Below, in pieces: positions 52,007-61,027 of a stretch of 64,000 nucleotides of DNA. Location of the stretch: positions 1 to 64,000 of the forward strand of contig JADJTT010000013.1 of NCBI GenBank assembly GCA_016711045.1, read 5' to 3'. Source of the DNA: Saprospirales bacterium (lineage in GTDB: Bacteria; Bacteroidota; Bacteroidia; Chitinophagales; Saprospiraceae). A program made the position numbers and the translations under genes. A model generated the notes under the pieces. That model worked only from the letters and a program-made list of their open reading frames with translations. It was not told where the DNA came from and ran no database searches. How positions within the stretch are numbered: the first letter of the stretch is position 1; every line of letters begins with the position of its first letter.

Positions 52007-52441
52007 ATGAAAGCGAGCTACTTGTTCCTGCTGATTTTCTTGCCCTTTTTTCTGGGCGCGCAAACCAACCTTTCGGGCACCTGGAAAGGAATCATTACCC
52101 AGGATGAAGGCGGGTACCGCAGCAATTACGACATGGAATTGGTGCTAAAACAGGAAGGCGACAAAATCACCGGACGCTCCACCGTCCGGGTAGATGATAT
52201 ATATGCGGTTATGGAGTTGGAAGGAGAAATCACTTCCGGCGGCTATTTGCGCTTCCAGGAGTCTCAAATTGTCGATTCCAAAAAGGTGGAAACCCTCGAA
52301 TGGTGCATCAAACGCGGCCAACTCCTTCTTAAATTCGAGAAAGACGAATGGAAACTGGAAGGGTTTTGGCAGGGGTCTACAAGCTTCAGCACCTGCATCC
52401 CTGGTAAGATTTTTCTGAAAAAATCAAAAGCAAGAGCCTGA
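52007..52441 (+). CDS. Small secreted protein, lipocalin-like
   Basis: 144 residues. A signal peptide (LFLLIFLPFFLGAQ) from ATG 52007 is followed by a beta-rich domain, NLSGTWKGIITQDEGGYRSN, then MELVLKQEGDKITGRSTV, typical of small Bacteroidota periplasmic proteins with a lipocalin-like or 'extracellular ligand' fold. The function is unknown. It starts 4 bp after the rsmD stop, so it probably shares the transcript. Confidence 0.75.
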   Translation: MKASYLFLLIFLPFFLGAQTNLSGTWKGIITQDEGGYRSNYDMELVLKQEGDKITGRSTVRVDDIYAVMELEGEITSGGYLRFQESQIVDSKKVETLEWCIKRGQLLLKFEKDEWKLEGFWQGSTSFSTCIPGKIFLKKSKARA

Positions 52442-52485
52442 CCAGGAACTTTCCCCTATTCCTTCCTTGTTGACCATGGTAAATG

Positions 52486-52560
52486 AAAGAGGCTGTCCTC
52501 CTAAAAGAATATAATTATTGTTTCAGAAGGAGCGTAAGCGATTTATAAAACAGCCTCTTT
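52486..52560. repeat. 75-bp element with 11-bp terminal inverted repeats
   Basis: AAAGAGGCTGT at 52486-52496 is exactly complementary to ACAGCCTCTTT at 52550-52560. The inner bases CCTCCT and AGGAGC may extend the pairing. It lies in the 141-bp gap before the YkuK gene and resembles the ends of some insertion sequences, so a tiny MITE or a leader structure is possible. Confidence 0.45.
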
Positions 52561-52582
52561 AAATTTCAGGAAATCGAAAGGT

Positions 52583-53053
52583 ATGAAATGGAGGAAATTA
52601 GACGGCACCAGAATTGAAAAGCCCTTGCTCGATGCAGTGGAAGAAACCATCGTGCGTGAAACCGAAGCAGGCTACCGCTTGAAGGTCTGTATTGGAACCG
52701 ACTCCCAGGTCCGCAGTTCGATCATCGAATTTGCAACGGTCATCGTGTTCCTTCGGGAGAAGAAAGGCGGTTTCATGTATATCCACAACCACAAGGTCGA
52801 AAAGCCCATGTCACTCAAAGAGCGCATGATCACCGAAGTTGCGCATTCAGTTGATGTGGCTTATAAACTATGCGACCTGCTCGATCGGTACAAGGTCGAA
52901 CTGGAGGTGCATGCCGATATCAACACAGACCCCCTTTTTCAGTCCAATACTGCATTGAAGGAGGCGATGGGCTATATCCTGGGAATGGGCTTCGTCTTCA
53001 AAGCCAAACCCGACGCTTTCGCCAGCTCGTCCTGCGCGGACAAGGTGGTGTAA
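52583..53053 (+). CDS. YkuK-family RNase H-like protein
   Basis: 156 residues. It has the RNase H-like fold signature of the YkuK/DUF458 family: KVCIGTDSQVRSSIIEFATV at the N-terminus with the acidic residue in GTDSQ, and VELEVHADINTDPLFQSN with conserved His and Asp in the middle, then GMGFVFKAKPDAFASSSCAD. The biochemical role has not been established. It stands alone before a bidirectional terminator shared with trxB. Confidence 0.88.
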   Translation: MKWRKLDGTRIEKPLLDAVEETIVRETEAGYRLKVCIGTDSQVRSSIIEFATVIVFLREKKGGFMYIHNHKVEKPMSLKERMITEVAHSVDVAYKLCDLLDRYKVELEVHADINTDPLFQSNTALKEAMGYILGMGFVFKAKPDAFASSSCADKVV

Positions 53054-53056
53054 AAT

Positions 53057-53089
53057 AAAAAAGGCGGAGCAGTTGCTCCGCCTTTTTTT
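53057..53089. terminator. Bidirectional terminator between YkuK and trxB genes
   Basis: A perfect 15-bp stem, AAAAAAGGCGGAGCA with TGCTCCGCCTTTTTT, and a 2-nt loop. A- and T-runs on the two sides make it work for both convergent genes. Confidence 0.9.
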
Positions 53090-53090
53090 G

Positions 53091-54026
53091 TTATACGATC
53101 CCCTTTTCTACAAGGTATCGCTCGGCATCGAGCGCCGCCATACAGCCTGTACCTGCCGCCGTTACCGCCTGTCGGTATACTTTGTCGGCCGCATCCCCAC
53201 TGGCAAACACTCCCTCGATCTTGGTATGCGTGGTGCCGGGCTTGACGAGCAGGTAACCTGTTTCATCCATATCCAGCCACCCCTTGAAAATATCTGTGTT
53301 GGGCTTGTGGCCGATAGCCACAAAGAAACCGGTAACGGGCAATACCGTCTTTTCCCCGGTCTTGTTGTTGACAACCCGCAATCCTTCCACGCTTTCCCCG
53401 CCAAGCACTTCTTCAGCTTCCGTATTCCAGTGGACCACAATGTTGGGCGTGTTCATCACTCGTTGTTGCATGATCTTGGACGCACGCAATTCATCCCGGC
53501 GCACCAACAGATGCACTTTAGGGGATAATTTGGCCAGGTAGCTGGCTTCTTCAGCAGCAGTATCTCCCCCTCCGACAACGGCCAGTTCCTGTCCCCGGAA
53601 GAAGAACCCGTCACAAACGGCACAAGCCGATACGCCTTTGTTCATCAACCGCTTCTCCGATTCCAATCCCAGCCATTTGGCGCTGGCGCCCGTAGAAATG
53701 ATGACGGTATGTGCTTGCATCTCTTCCCCGCTTTCTGTCCAAACTTTGTGCACAGGACCGGAAAAGTCTACTTTTTCGATCAATTCATAGCGTACATCGG
53801 TTTCGAAGCGCTCGGCTTGTTTTTTGAAATCCTCCATCATCATGGGCCCGTTTACCCCATCCGGATAACCGGGGTAGTTCTCCACCTCGGTGGTGATCAT
53901 TAATTGTCCGCCGGGATCTTGACCGGTAAAAAGGACGGGAGACATGTTTGCACGCGCAGCATAAATAGCAGCCGTATAGCCGGCAGGGCCGGAGCCTATG
54001 ATGAGGCATTTTAGTGGTTCTGACAT
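53091..54026 (-). CDS. trxB: Thioredoxin-disulfide reductase
   Basis: 311 residues, intact. TrxB transfers electrons from NADPH through FAD to thioredoxin. FAD motif IIGSGPAGYTAAIYAARA, redox-active Cys pair in SACAVCDGFFF, NADPH motif AVVGGGDTAAEEASYLA, and the C-terminal FAD motif GVFASGDAADKVYRQAVTAA. Its stop lies right beside the shared terminator. Confidence 0.97.
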   Translation of the reverse strand: MSEPLKCLIIGSGPAGYTAAIYAARANMSPVLFTGQDPGGQLMITTEVENYPGYPDGVNGPMMMEDFKKQAERFETDVRYELIEKVDFSGPVHKVWTESGEEMQAHTVIISTGASAKWLGLESEKRLMNKGVSACAVCDGFFFRGQELAVVGGGDTAAEEASYLAKLSPKVHLLVRRDELRASKIMQQRVMNTPNIVVHWNTEAEEVLGGESVEGLRVVNNKTGEKTVLPVTGFFVAIGHKPNTDIFKGWLDMDETGYLLVKPGTTHTKIEGVFASGDAADKVYRQAVTAAGTGCMAALDAERYLVEKGIV

Positions 54027-54128
54027 GGTAGTTGTAAGGTTTTTTCGTTAAACGGAACAAAAATAGGAATAATGCGGTTGCATAGTCAGTTACATTTGTC
54101 ACATAACTGCTCATTGAATCTTCCGATT

Positions 54129-55643
54129 ATGTTCACGCTCCTGTATCCATTGAGTTTTTTGGCGGCTTTGATCACGCTCTCCCTGTGGTTTTATTTTCAA
54201 CAAAATAAAGGACTGAGCCGATTGCTTCGAGTCGTTTTTTTCCTTGTACTGGCCGTATATGTCGTGTCGCTCGGACTTCAATCGGGTTCCTGGGATGCGA
54301 AATGGACCCTCCTGGTCAGAGATATGGCGATTATGGCGGTGGTACCCAGTTTGCTGAGCCTGGTACGCAATCGATCCTGGCTGTTTTTTGCCCTGCTTGG
54401 CGCCGGTATTGTAAGCATGATGCTCGTCTGGAACCGTTTCGATGATAAATTGACGGCCTCCGAACCGGAAGGAGAATGGGAACTCTTATTGGAACTCAAA
54501 GAGGGGAGCCAACTGGATCAATTGGATAAACTGACCCACAAATATGGGTTGCTATATGAACGGGCCTTTCTCCCGCAGCATCCTTTAGACACTGACCTGG
54601 ACGACTACTTTCTGGTGGAGATCCCCGAAAACAACGAAGACCAGCTGGATGCCATCTCCACGGCATTCCTGCAGAATGCTGCGGTCGACTGGGTGGAGAA
54701 GAACGATATCATACAAGTGGCGCCTATGGTGGAAGTGCCCACTCGCACCAACCCCCAGAAAAAATATGGGGTCAATGATCCCGGGCTTGATTTTTTATGG
54801 GGATTTGAAGAAATGGACGTGGCTGGCTTGTACCAGTTTTTCCGTGAAAGCGGGGTGCGCCCGGTGAAAAAGTCGCTTATCGCTATCCTTGATACCGGCG
54901 TGGACGGCAGTCATGAGGACCTTAAGGGCAATTTTCAATCTACCAACGCCAAATACAACAAGGACCGGGTAGGGCATGGCACCCACTGTGCCGGTATCGC
55001 CGCTGCGGTGTCCAACAACGCGCTCGGCATTGCATCCTTCTCCCCGGATAATAGCTTTTATTCAGTGACCAGCATCAAGGTGCTGAATGACTTTGGTTCG
55101 GGTACTCAGGCCGATATTTTGAAGGGCATTATTGAAGCGGCAGACCTGGGAGCGGATGTGATCTCCATGTCTTTGGGTGGCAGATCAGATGACCAAAAGC
55201 AATTAGCCTATCAAAAGGCGGTTGAATACGCGAATAAAGCCGGCGCTATCGTGGTAGTTGCCGCGGGTAATGACGGCGCTTTCGCTCGCGATGTATCCCC
55301 GGCCAATACCCCGGGGGTAATCGTGGTCAGTGCATTGGATACGCTGCTCCAGCGCGCTTCGTTTTCCAATCGCATAACCGGGTTGTCCATGCCGCTGGCT
55401 GCTCCTGGGGTGAGTATATATTCCACGGTACCGGGCAACAAATACAAGACCTTTAACGGCACATCTATGGCCACCCCTTATGTTGCAGGGGTAGTCGGTT
55501 TGTTGAAGGCCTTCAAACCCGCATTGACTACAAAAGAAGCCTGGGAAGTGCTGAATAAAACCGGTGCTGCAACGAATACCCCGGAGGAAACCGGCGCCTT
55601 CATCCAGCCGGGGAAAGCCATTCGCAGGCTACTCGATCTCTGA
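54129..55643 (+). CDS. Membrane-anchored subtilisin-like (S8) protease
   Basis: 504 residues from ATG 54129. About three or four N-terminal membrane helices (FTLLYPLSFLAALITLSLWF and others) precede an inhibitor-I9-like segment (WELLLELKEGSQLDQLDKL) and the S8 catalytic domain: Asp near 254 in IAILDTGVDGSHED, His near 285 in GHGTHCAGIA and Ser near 446 in NGTSMATPYVAG. A membrane-domain-plus-subtilase layout is uncommon; the catalytic side could face either compartment. A -7-like box TACATTTG lies at 54091-54098. The last 15 bp overlap the end of the convergent helicase-like gene. Confidence 0.92.
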   Translation: MFTLLYPLSFLAALITLSLWFYFQQNKGLSRLLRVVFFLVLAVYVVSLGLQSGSWDAKWTLLVRDMAIMAVVPSLLSLVRNRSWLFFALLGAGIVSMMLVWNRFDDKLTASEPEGEWELLLELKEGSQLDQLDKLTHKYGLLYERAFLPQHPLDTDLDDYFLVEIPENNEDQLDAISTAFLQNAAVDWVEKNDIIQVAPMVEVPTRTNPQKKYGVNDPGLDFLWGFEEMDVAGLYQFFRESGVRPVKKSLIAILDTGVDGSHEDLKGNFQSTNAKYNKDRVGHGTHCAGIAAAVSNNALGIASFSPDNSFYSVTSIKVLNDFGSGTQADILKGIIEAADLGADVISMSLGGRSDDQKQLAYQKAVEYANKAGAIVVVAAGNDGAFARDVSPANTPGVIVVSALDTLLQRASFSNRITGLSMPLAAPGVSIYSTVPGNKYKTFNGTSMATPYVAGVVGLLKAFKPALTTKEAWEVLNKTGAATNTPEETGAFIQPGKAIRRLLDL

Positions 55644-58600
55644 AACGGGGGGATCCTTTGGGGCTTCTCCTTCCGTTTCCGGAATGTCCTCTTTGCGGGC
55701 CTCGTCCTTGAGGCTGCGGTTATAGGTCGTAATGATCCGGCTCGCAATTTTCCGGGCTTCCTGACGCGGATTGCGCCAGCAAAGTACCGACCATGCGTTT
55801 TGCACATGGACTCCTTGTTCCTGCAGAAGTTTACGAATTTCCCATTCCCACGTATAAGAAGTATGCGCTTCCCGGCCCAGAAACAGGTCGGCCACCACGG
55901 CTCCCCTGAATTCCGGTTCTTTGCCGTGTTGTAGCAACACCGGCAGGTGGTGTGTCTCCGCCGAAGGAAACTGCCTGAATTCCCATTCATCAAAATAGCT
56001 CTGAAGCATGGTCTGGATCTCCTGATTGAATACGGGGACCGGAAGCGGTTCGTTTCCGGAGACCGGGCGGCGCTCATGCTGCGTTTGCGCCTTCAGAAAT
56101 TTGGAGAATAATCCCAACTTGGGATCGGTGAGCTGCCCCTCTGTAAAAGAGTGAAGAAGAACACCCGACTGAAAGGTGGATTGAGTTAAGGCCTGCATGG
56201 ATCGCTGCCAGCCGGGGGATTCAAAATAGGATATGTCGTTCGGCAGCGCACCCTGTACATTCACTGGTCCGAAGGTGGTGGACACTAAATATTGATCAAA
56301 GGAAGATCCCAGAAACTCGTCGATATGAAAAACAGCCAGCCCATTGCGCTCGAGGCTCCGAATCTTTTCACTGCCCTGAAGGTTGCGTTGCTTGATCTGG
56401 AGCAGGTAGGTAGCGATGAGGTCTCTTTGTTCCAGGGTTAGGGTTAGAATAGCCACAGAGGGAAACGTCCGGGAAGGTGTCGGGCGAATCTCATTGAGCA
56501 GGCGAAGTACCTCCTGAGCCTCGGAATCATTGGTGTGAATGGAATGGTCATATAGGCCCGAAACCGAAACGACCTGGATGGGACTTGCGGTTTCCGTGGA
56601 GGACGTGTGCGGATACAGGGTGTCGGGTATGCGGTAGGGAGGCAATTTTTCGATGGGGTAAACAGGCCATCCGTTATCCCGCAATTGTGCCCAAACTTTT
56701 CCGGTCGGATTGCCGATAAATACCCAGCGTTTCACTTTTGGGGCAAGAGCCTCCCAGACGGCAGGGTCGATCTCCTGGTGTTCCCAAACCACTACCCAAT
56801 CCAGCTCCGGGCTGTTCTCCTGGTGGTACAGGCTGGCGGCCAGGGAGTCGGACAACATCCAGACCGGGTAGAGGTCGTGGATGAAATCCCAATTGCCGGA
56901 GAACCATCCAGCGGGTGATCCTTCCCGTTTTCCTTTCCCGAGCCAGGTTTGAAAACCTGGTTTGTTTTGTCTTTTCCAGGCTTTAAAGACCTGTTGTTGT
57001 TTTTCCAACCAAAGCTGCCGGATCAAACCAGGCAGAAAACTTTGCAGGGATGTCCACGCTTCATTGAAGACGCGGAGTGCCTGATCATCGGTAGGAAGGT
57101 CGTCGGAGAAATTACGGTGGAGGCAGTGGTGGAAGTACCAGCTTTCGAAGGCAGAGATCCAGTTTTGGGGCTTCACCTTGATCAGCCCGCGCATAAGCCG
57201 TTGTTGGGGATCACTGAGCTGCAACCAGTTGCGTTGCCAATCGTAGAACGGGGCGAAATCTCGAAGGTTGAGCCGGGTGATTTCCAGCTTCTCGAGCAGG
57301 CTGTCCAGAAATTTTTGTTTTTTGGGAATAGTCAGCATATTGGCGTCCATCGTTTCGCCGTATAGTTCAGCTGCGTTAAAGGCGGTAAGGGCTTCATCGA
57401 TGGTGTCCTCTAATTGGGCTATTCGTTCCTGGAATCCCACTTCCGGATAGACGGTTTTTTGATTAAGGCGGGACACTTCTTCCAGCACCCGGTCGCGGAT
57501 GTGTTGCCGCCAATCGCTGAGCATGGCTTGGAAGCGGGCCAGGTTTTCCCGGACCTTGGCCATGCTTTTGGATTCAGTGGGCGACAAAAATTCCATTTCG
57601 AAATAATTGTGCTCCTGGTGGTGGCGGGCAAGTACCTGATAGGATTGGGTCACTTCTTCCTTTGCGAGCGCCAGGGCCTTGGTTCGGGCGTTAAAAAGCC
57701 CCTTTAGCCGCATGGAGGAAGCGCCTGACTTTTCAAATGCCTCGCCATACTTGTTTGAATAATCGGAAAACAACTCCTGCACCTGTTGCAGGCGGGCATT
57801 GAGCGATAGAAATCCATGCTCAAAATGATCGTTCAACTTCAGGGCATAGGCATCCGTCTGTCTCAATACTTCGTGGTTCAGCTTTTCGAACTTATCTGTA
57901 AACTCCCGGATGGAATGCTGCAGTCGTTCCAGGCAGGGTTCTTTGTCAAAGTTCAGGATCAACGAAGGGTGCAGGGCTGTCAACGGGTGTTTCAGGGTGT
58001 TGACTTTATTGTACAGGGGGATACTCCGGTTAATTATTTTCTTTAACTCCTCGTATTCTTCATACTGAAATAGAAATTCCTGCGTGGTAAGCTGATTGCT
58101 GAGCAGTTCCTTTCCCTCGATGGCCGAACTTTGGAGGAAGAGCCCCACGAGGCCGGTCCAGGTATAGGGTCCAAAAACGGGTTTTTGCAGCGCCTGGTAG
58201 GCCCGGTCGAGCTTTTCCTTTTGTCGCTTTCCCTTGGCCAGTGCCATTATATAGTCATTCTGAGGAAAAGACACGCTTGTTTCTTCTTTATCAGCCCGGG
58301 CTTTCAGTAATTCTGCCAGGAGATAGGCGTCTTGCCCCGGGTCCTTGAGCAGAAAATTTAGCCAGTCGAGGCCCAGGACAGAAAGGGCCGATTGAAATTG
58401 GGAAAGCCGGCTGAGCCGGTCGGAAAGGACCAGGCAGCGTTCGCCGTTGCACAGGGCATTGTGGAGCAGATTGAGCACCCAATCCTGCGTCTGCTGTTCC
58501 GCTTTCATTTCCACAAGGGTTGTCCTTCCGGCATGTGCCCGTTCCCAGGCGGTGGCTTGAAAAGGAGAGAACAGAGACCGTTCAAAGGGTTGTCTGTTTT

Positions 58601-59300
58601 CTCCTTCCTCGAGGTGATCTTCCTGAACAGCCTGGAAATCCTCCTTTCTTTCCGAAAGAAAAGCCGGTTTAAAGGCGCCCAATACCATGCAGGGCAAGAT
58701 AACGCGCTGCGTTGCCAGGTCGCCAAGCACTTCCAGCGGGGGGATAGGGAACGGCTCCGGCCAGGACTCCTGCCAGGTCGTTTGGAGCCAATCGGCTAGC
58801 TCTTTACCGTATGTCTGGATGCCCTTCAAAGAAGGAGGATCGGAAGGAGACCAGGGCACTTCCGGCGCAGGTGCTTCAGTAGAATGAATAAGGGAAAGTA
58901 GCGGATTGCGCATCGGAACCCGGCCCGGAAGCGATCTAAGCGTCCAGAAGTTGGGCCGGTGCAGGTCAGGATCAAGGCTCACAGGCCAATAAAACAAGGG
59001 CGCCAAACTGACGGAGGATTCCTGTTTGGATAGAAAGAGCGGAAATCCGATTGCCATACACCGTTGACCGGCTATGCGTTCCCAGTTACGGGATTCGAAA
59101 AAGAGATGGTGTAATTTTTCTCCATACTGCGCATGGCTTTGGAAGGTAATTTCCATATTGCCCGAAATCAATTGCTGGGTGAGCAGCCTGGCAAATTTTT
59201 TTTCTTCCGATTCCAGATGACAGATATCCAGCATGGAGCGGTAAAATGGAAAGGCTTCCATATAAGCCACCCCGTTCTTTGGCAATTGATCCTTCTTCAT
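55629..59300 (-). CDS. Degenerate SF1 (DNA2-like) helicase with C-terminal nuclease-fold domain
   Basis: 1,223 residues, uninterrupted. Regions align by eye with DNA2-type helicases: SPFQATAWERAHAGRTTLVE matches the Q/PSQ start, but the Walker A GPPGTGKS is replaced by EMKAEQQTQ; motif II (DEAS) reads VVVWEHQEIDP; motif III (GDPKQLPP) reads FIGNPTGKVW; motif V region reads VFHIDEFLGSSFDQYLVSTT; and the motif VI Arg is Gln in QALTQST. A long helical insertion (about 400-800) separates the halves. The last 100 residues (VVADLFLGREAHTSYTWEWE, then NAWSVLCWRNP) match the Vsr/DUF559-type endonuclease tail of DUF4011 proteins. ATP hydrolysis is not expected. Start is ATG 59300; an in-frame ATG at 59342 is possible. 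Confidence 0.8.
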   Translation of the reverse strand: MKKDQLPKNGVAYMEAFPFYRSMLDICHLESEEKKFARLLTQQLISGNMEITFQSHAQYGEKLHHLFFESRNWERIAGQRCMAIGFPLFLSKQESSVSLAPLFYWPVSLDPDLHRPNFWTLRSLPGRVPMRNPLLSLIHSTEAPAPEVPWSPSDPPSLKGIQTYGKELADWLQTTWQESWPEPFPIPPLEVLGDLATQRVILPCMVLGAFKPAFLSERKEDFQAVQEDHLEEGENRQPFERSLFSPFQATAWERAHAGRTTLVEMKAEQQTQDWVLNLLHNALCNGERCLVLSDRLSRLSQFQSALSVLGLDWLNFLLKDPGQDAYLLAELLKARADKEETSVSFPQNDYIMALAKGKRQKEKLDRAYQALQKPVFGPYTWTGLVGLFLQSSAIEGKELLSNQLTTQEFLFQYEEYEELKKIINRSIPLYNKVNTLKHPLTALHPSLILNFDKEPCLERLQHSIREFTDKFEKLNHEVLRQTDAYALKLNDHFEHGFLSLNARLQQVQELFSDYSNKYGEAFEKSGASSMRLKGLFNARTKALALAKEEVTQSYQVLARHHQEHNYFEMEFLSPTESKSMAKVRENLARFQAMLSDWRQHIRDRVLEEVSRLNQKTVYPEVGFQERIAQLEDTIDEALTAFNAAELYGETMDANMLTIPKKQKFLDSLLEKLEITRLNLRDFAPFYDWQRNWLQLSDPQQRLMRGLIKVKPQNWISAFESWYFHHCLHRNFSDDLPTDDQALRVFNEAWTSLQSFLPGLIRQLWLEKQQQVFKAWKRQNKPGFQTWLGKGKREGSPAGWFSGNWDFIHDLYPVWMLSDSLAASLYHQENSPELDWVVVWEHQEIDPAVWEALAPKVKRWVFIGNPTGKVWAQLRDNGWPVYPIEKLPPYRIPDTLYPHTSSTETASPIQVVSVSGLYDHSIHTNDSEAQEVLRLLNEIRPTPSRTFPSVAILTLTLEQRDLIATYLLQIKQRNLQGSEKIRSLERNGLAVFHIDEFLGSSFDQYLVSTTFGPVNVQGALPNDISYFESPGWQRSMQALTQSTFQSGVLLHSFTEGQLTDPKLGLFSKFLKAQTQHERRPVSGNEPLPVPVFNQEIQTMLQSYFDEWEFRQFPSAETHHLPVLLQHGKEPEFRGAVVADLFLGREAHTSYTWEWEIRKLLQEQGVHVQNAWSVLCWRNPRQEARKIASRIITTYNRSLKDEARKEDIPETEGEAPKDPPVSEIE

Positions 59301-59561
59301 GTGTGAGGCTTTTTCCCTAATTGCCAAATATACACATTTCATTTCATTGAAATGCCCGTATCTGACTCCCTATATCCCACGCAGGAAGTGTTTTTTGACA
59401 GCTGCCCGACATTCCATAATCGCAGAACAAATTATCTTGGGAAAGAAAATCGAAATAAAGTGCAATCCCTTGAAAAAGTGTGAATTATTGATTTTTTTTT
59501 TAGAAATTAGCCGGTAAGAGTATGAAATGGCGGACTTGAACAAACAATAACATACCCTCTC

Positions 59562-60329
59562 ATGACGCCCCACATCGCAGTAATAATTACAGATGCAGCA
59601 CGCAAGATCCAATGGGTAAATGATGACTTCACCCATATTACCGGATTTTCTTTCCAGGAAGCGGTGGGTAAAAAGCCCGGGCAATTGTTGCAGGGGCCGC
59701 TTTCTGAACCTGAGGCTGTGAAGCGTATCCGCAAAGGATTGGAGGGTTTTATCCCGTTTCAGGAGGAGATCACCAATTACAGGAAGAACGGAGAAGTGTA
59801 CCGTTGCCGGTTGGTTATTCACCCTATTTACAATGAGCACAACGACCTCACGAACTTTATTGCGTTTGAAGCGGATGCCGAGCAGGTGGAAGACTTGTAT
59901 TTACCTATGCTGGAATTGAAAAATAAATACCAATCCAGCAGTTTAAAAGGCCAGGAAGGAGCAGAGTTATACAGCAGCCTTAAACAACTGGTGCAGGAAG
60001 GCCGGCTGTACCTGAACCCGAAACTGAGCCTGAAAGATCTTTCCGATGCCTTAAATACCAATACCAAATACCTTTCCCAGGTTGTCAATCTCCATTTTGG
60101 CAACAACCTCCAGGTCTTTATCAACCAGTTTCGTATCGAAGAAGCCAAGCGAAAGCTATTGGAAGAGGAACTGTCGAATCTGACCCTCTACGGCATTGCC
60201 ATGCAGTGCGGCTTCAAAAATAAATCGACCTTCTACAAGGTTTTTAAACAGGCTACGGGTAAAACGCCCCTGGAATATATTCGCCAGCACAAAAAGAAGG
60301 AGTTTATCCAGCAAACCAGGAACCGCTAG
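59562..60329 (+). CDS. PAS-AraC one-component regulator
   Basis: 255 residues. The N-terminal PAS domain (residues 1-110) is of the type related to LOV domains (WVNDDFTHITGFSFQEAVGK, then PGQLLQGPLSEPEAVKRIRK and EEITNYRKNG) but lacks the photoactive Cys (the GxNCRFLQ position reads GKKPGQLLQ). A helical linker follows, then an AraC-type double helix-turn-helix (LSLKDLSDALNTNTKYLSQV and FKNKSTFYKVFKQATGKTP). A sensor fused straight to a DNA-binding domain; the ligand could be flavin, heme or none. The 219-bp upstream gap has no clear promoter. Confidence 0.88.
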   Translation: MTPHIAVIITDAARKIQWVNDDFTHITGFSFQEAVGKKPGQLLQGPLSEPEAVKRIRKGLEGFIPFQEEITNYRKNGEVYRCRLVIHPIYNEHNDLTNFIAFEADAEQVEDLYLPMLELKNKYQSSSLKGQEGAELYSSLKQLVQEGRLYLNPKLSLKDLSDALNTNTKYLSQVVNLHFGNNLQVFINQFRIEEAKRKLLEEELSNLTLYGIAMQCGFKNKSTFYKVFKQATGKTPLEYIRQHKKKEFIQQTRNR

Positions 60330-60341
60330 GGCGGTACCGCG

Positions 60342-60938
60342 CTATTGCGATTCCTCCGGCGCTACGATGCCTCCACTTACTTTTTCTCCGTTGCGGTATT
60401 CGTATTCTACCGTGATCTTTCCCTCTTCGTTATAATAGCGAACCCAGCCGTTTTCCACTCCGTTTTTGAACTCGGCAGTGCGTTGTTTGATGTCGGAGTT
60501 TTCAAAGAACAAAGTGTAGGGACCATCTAAAACCCCGTTTTGATAATAAAGCTCTTCAGACAGGCGGGTAAAGTTGTACTTGGCAACCCGTCCGTTGAGC
60601 TGGTCGTTCAGGTATTGGGCTACGATGATAAATTGGCCGAATTCGTTGACCTCCATGTAAGGTCCGGTACGTACTCCGTTTACATAGGTGGCGATTACCT
60701 TGGGAAAGTTCTTTATATCCCCGTGGTAGGTTACCCAGGTTCCGTTTTTCTGGCCGTTGAGCAACTGTCCTTCTTCCAGCAACCGGTCGCCCACCATTTT
60801 ATAGGCTCTTTGAAAAGAAGATCCCGGTATTTTTTCCAGGGTATACCCGGTAAAATCCCCGCTGGTCTCTACGTTTTCTCCATTTTGGCAAGCCGTGCCG
60901 AGCAGGCTCAGCAGGCAAAAGGCAAGTGTTAGTCTCAT
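60342..60938 (-). CDS. MORN-repeat lipoprotein (YwqK-like)
   Basis: About 198 residues. Lipoprotein signal (LTLAFCLLSLLGTACQN), then MORN-type repeats: LLNGQKNGTWVTYHGD, YVNGVRTGPYMEVNEFG, YQNGVLDGPYTLFFEN and FKNGVENGWVRYYNEEGK. Relatives are often labelled 'toxin-antitoxin system YwqK antitoxin', but no toxin is near and the signal peptide argues for an envelope protein. Function unknown. Confidence 0.85.
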   Translation of the reverse strand: MRLTLAFCLLSLLGTACQNGENVETSGDFTGYTLEKIPGSSFQRAYKMVGDRLLEEGQLLNGQKNGTWVTYHGDIKNFPKVIATYVNGVRTGPYMEVNEFGQFIIVAQYLNDQLNGRVAKYNFTRLSEELYYQNGVLDGPYTLFFENSDIKQRTAEFKNGVENGWVRYYNEEGKITVEYEYRNGEKVSGGIVAPEESQ

Positions 60939-61027
60939 ATGCATAAGTATTTGGTGAATGATGAGTTAGAATCCGATACTCAAACGTACGGCTTTTACTA
61001 CATTTGTGTTTCCAAGATGGAGACCGA

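Noticed and set aside
59478..59545. Fourth copy of the 66-bp promoter element (GTGTGAATTATTGA before the PAS-AraC gene)
   Set aside because: Only the first seven bases agree; the direct repeat at +21 and the terminal CACYTTTG are missing.
60342..60938. Antitoxin of a toxin-antitoxin system
   Set aside because: The MORN repeats fit the name used for some homologues, but the protein has a lipoprotein signal and no toxin gene is adjacent.
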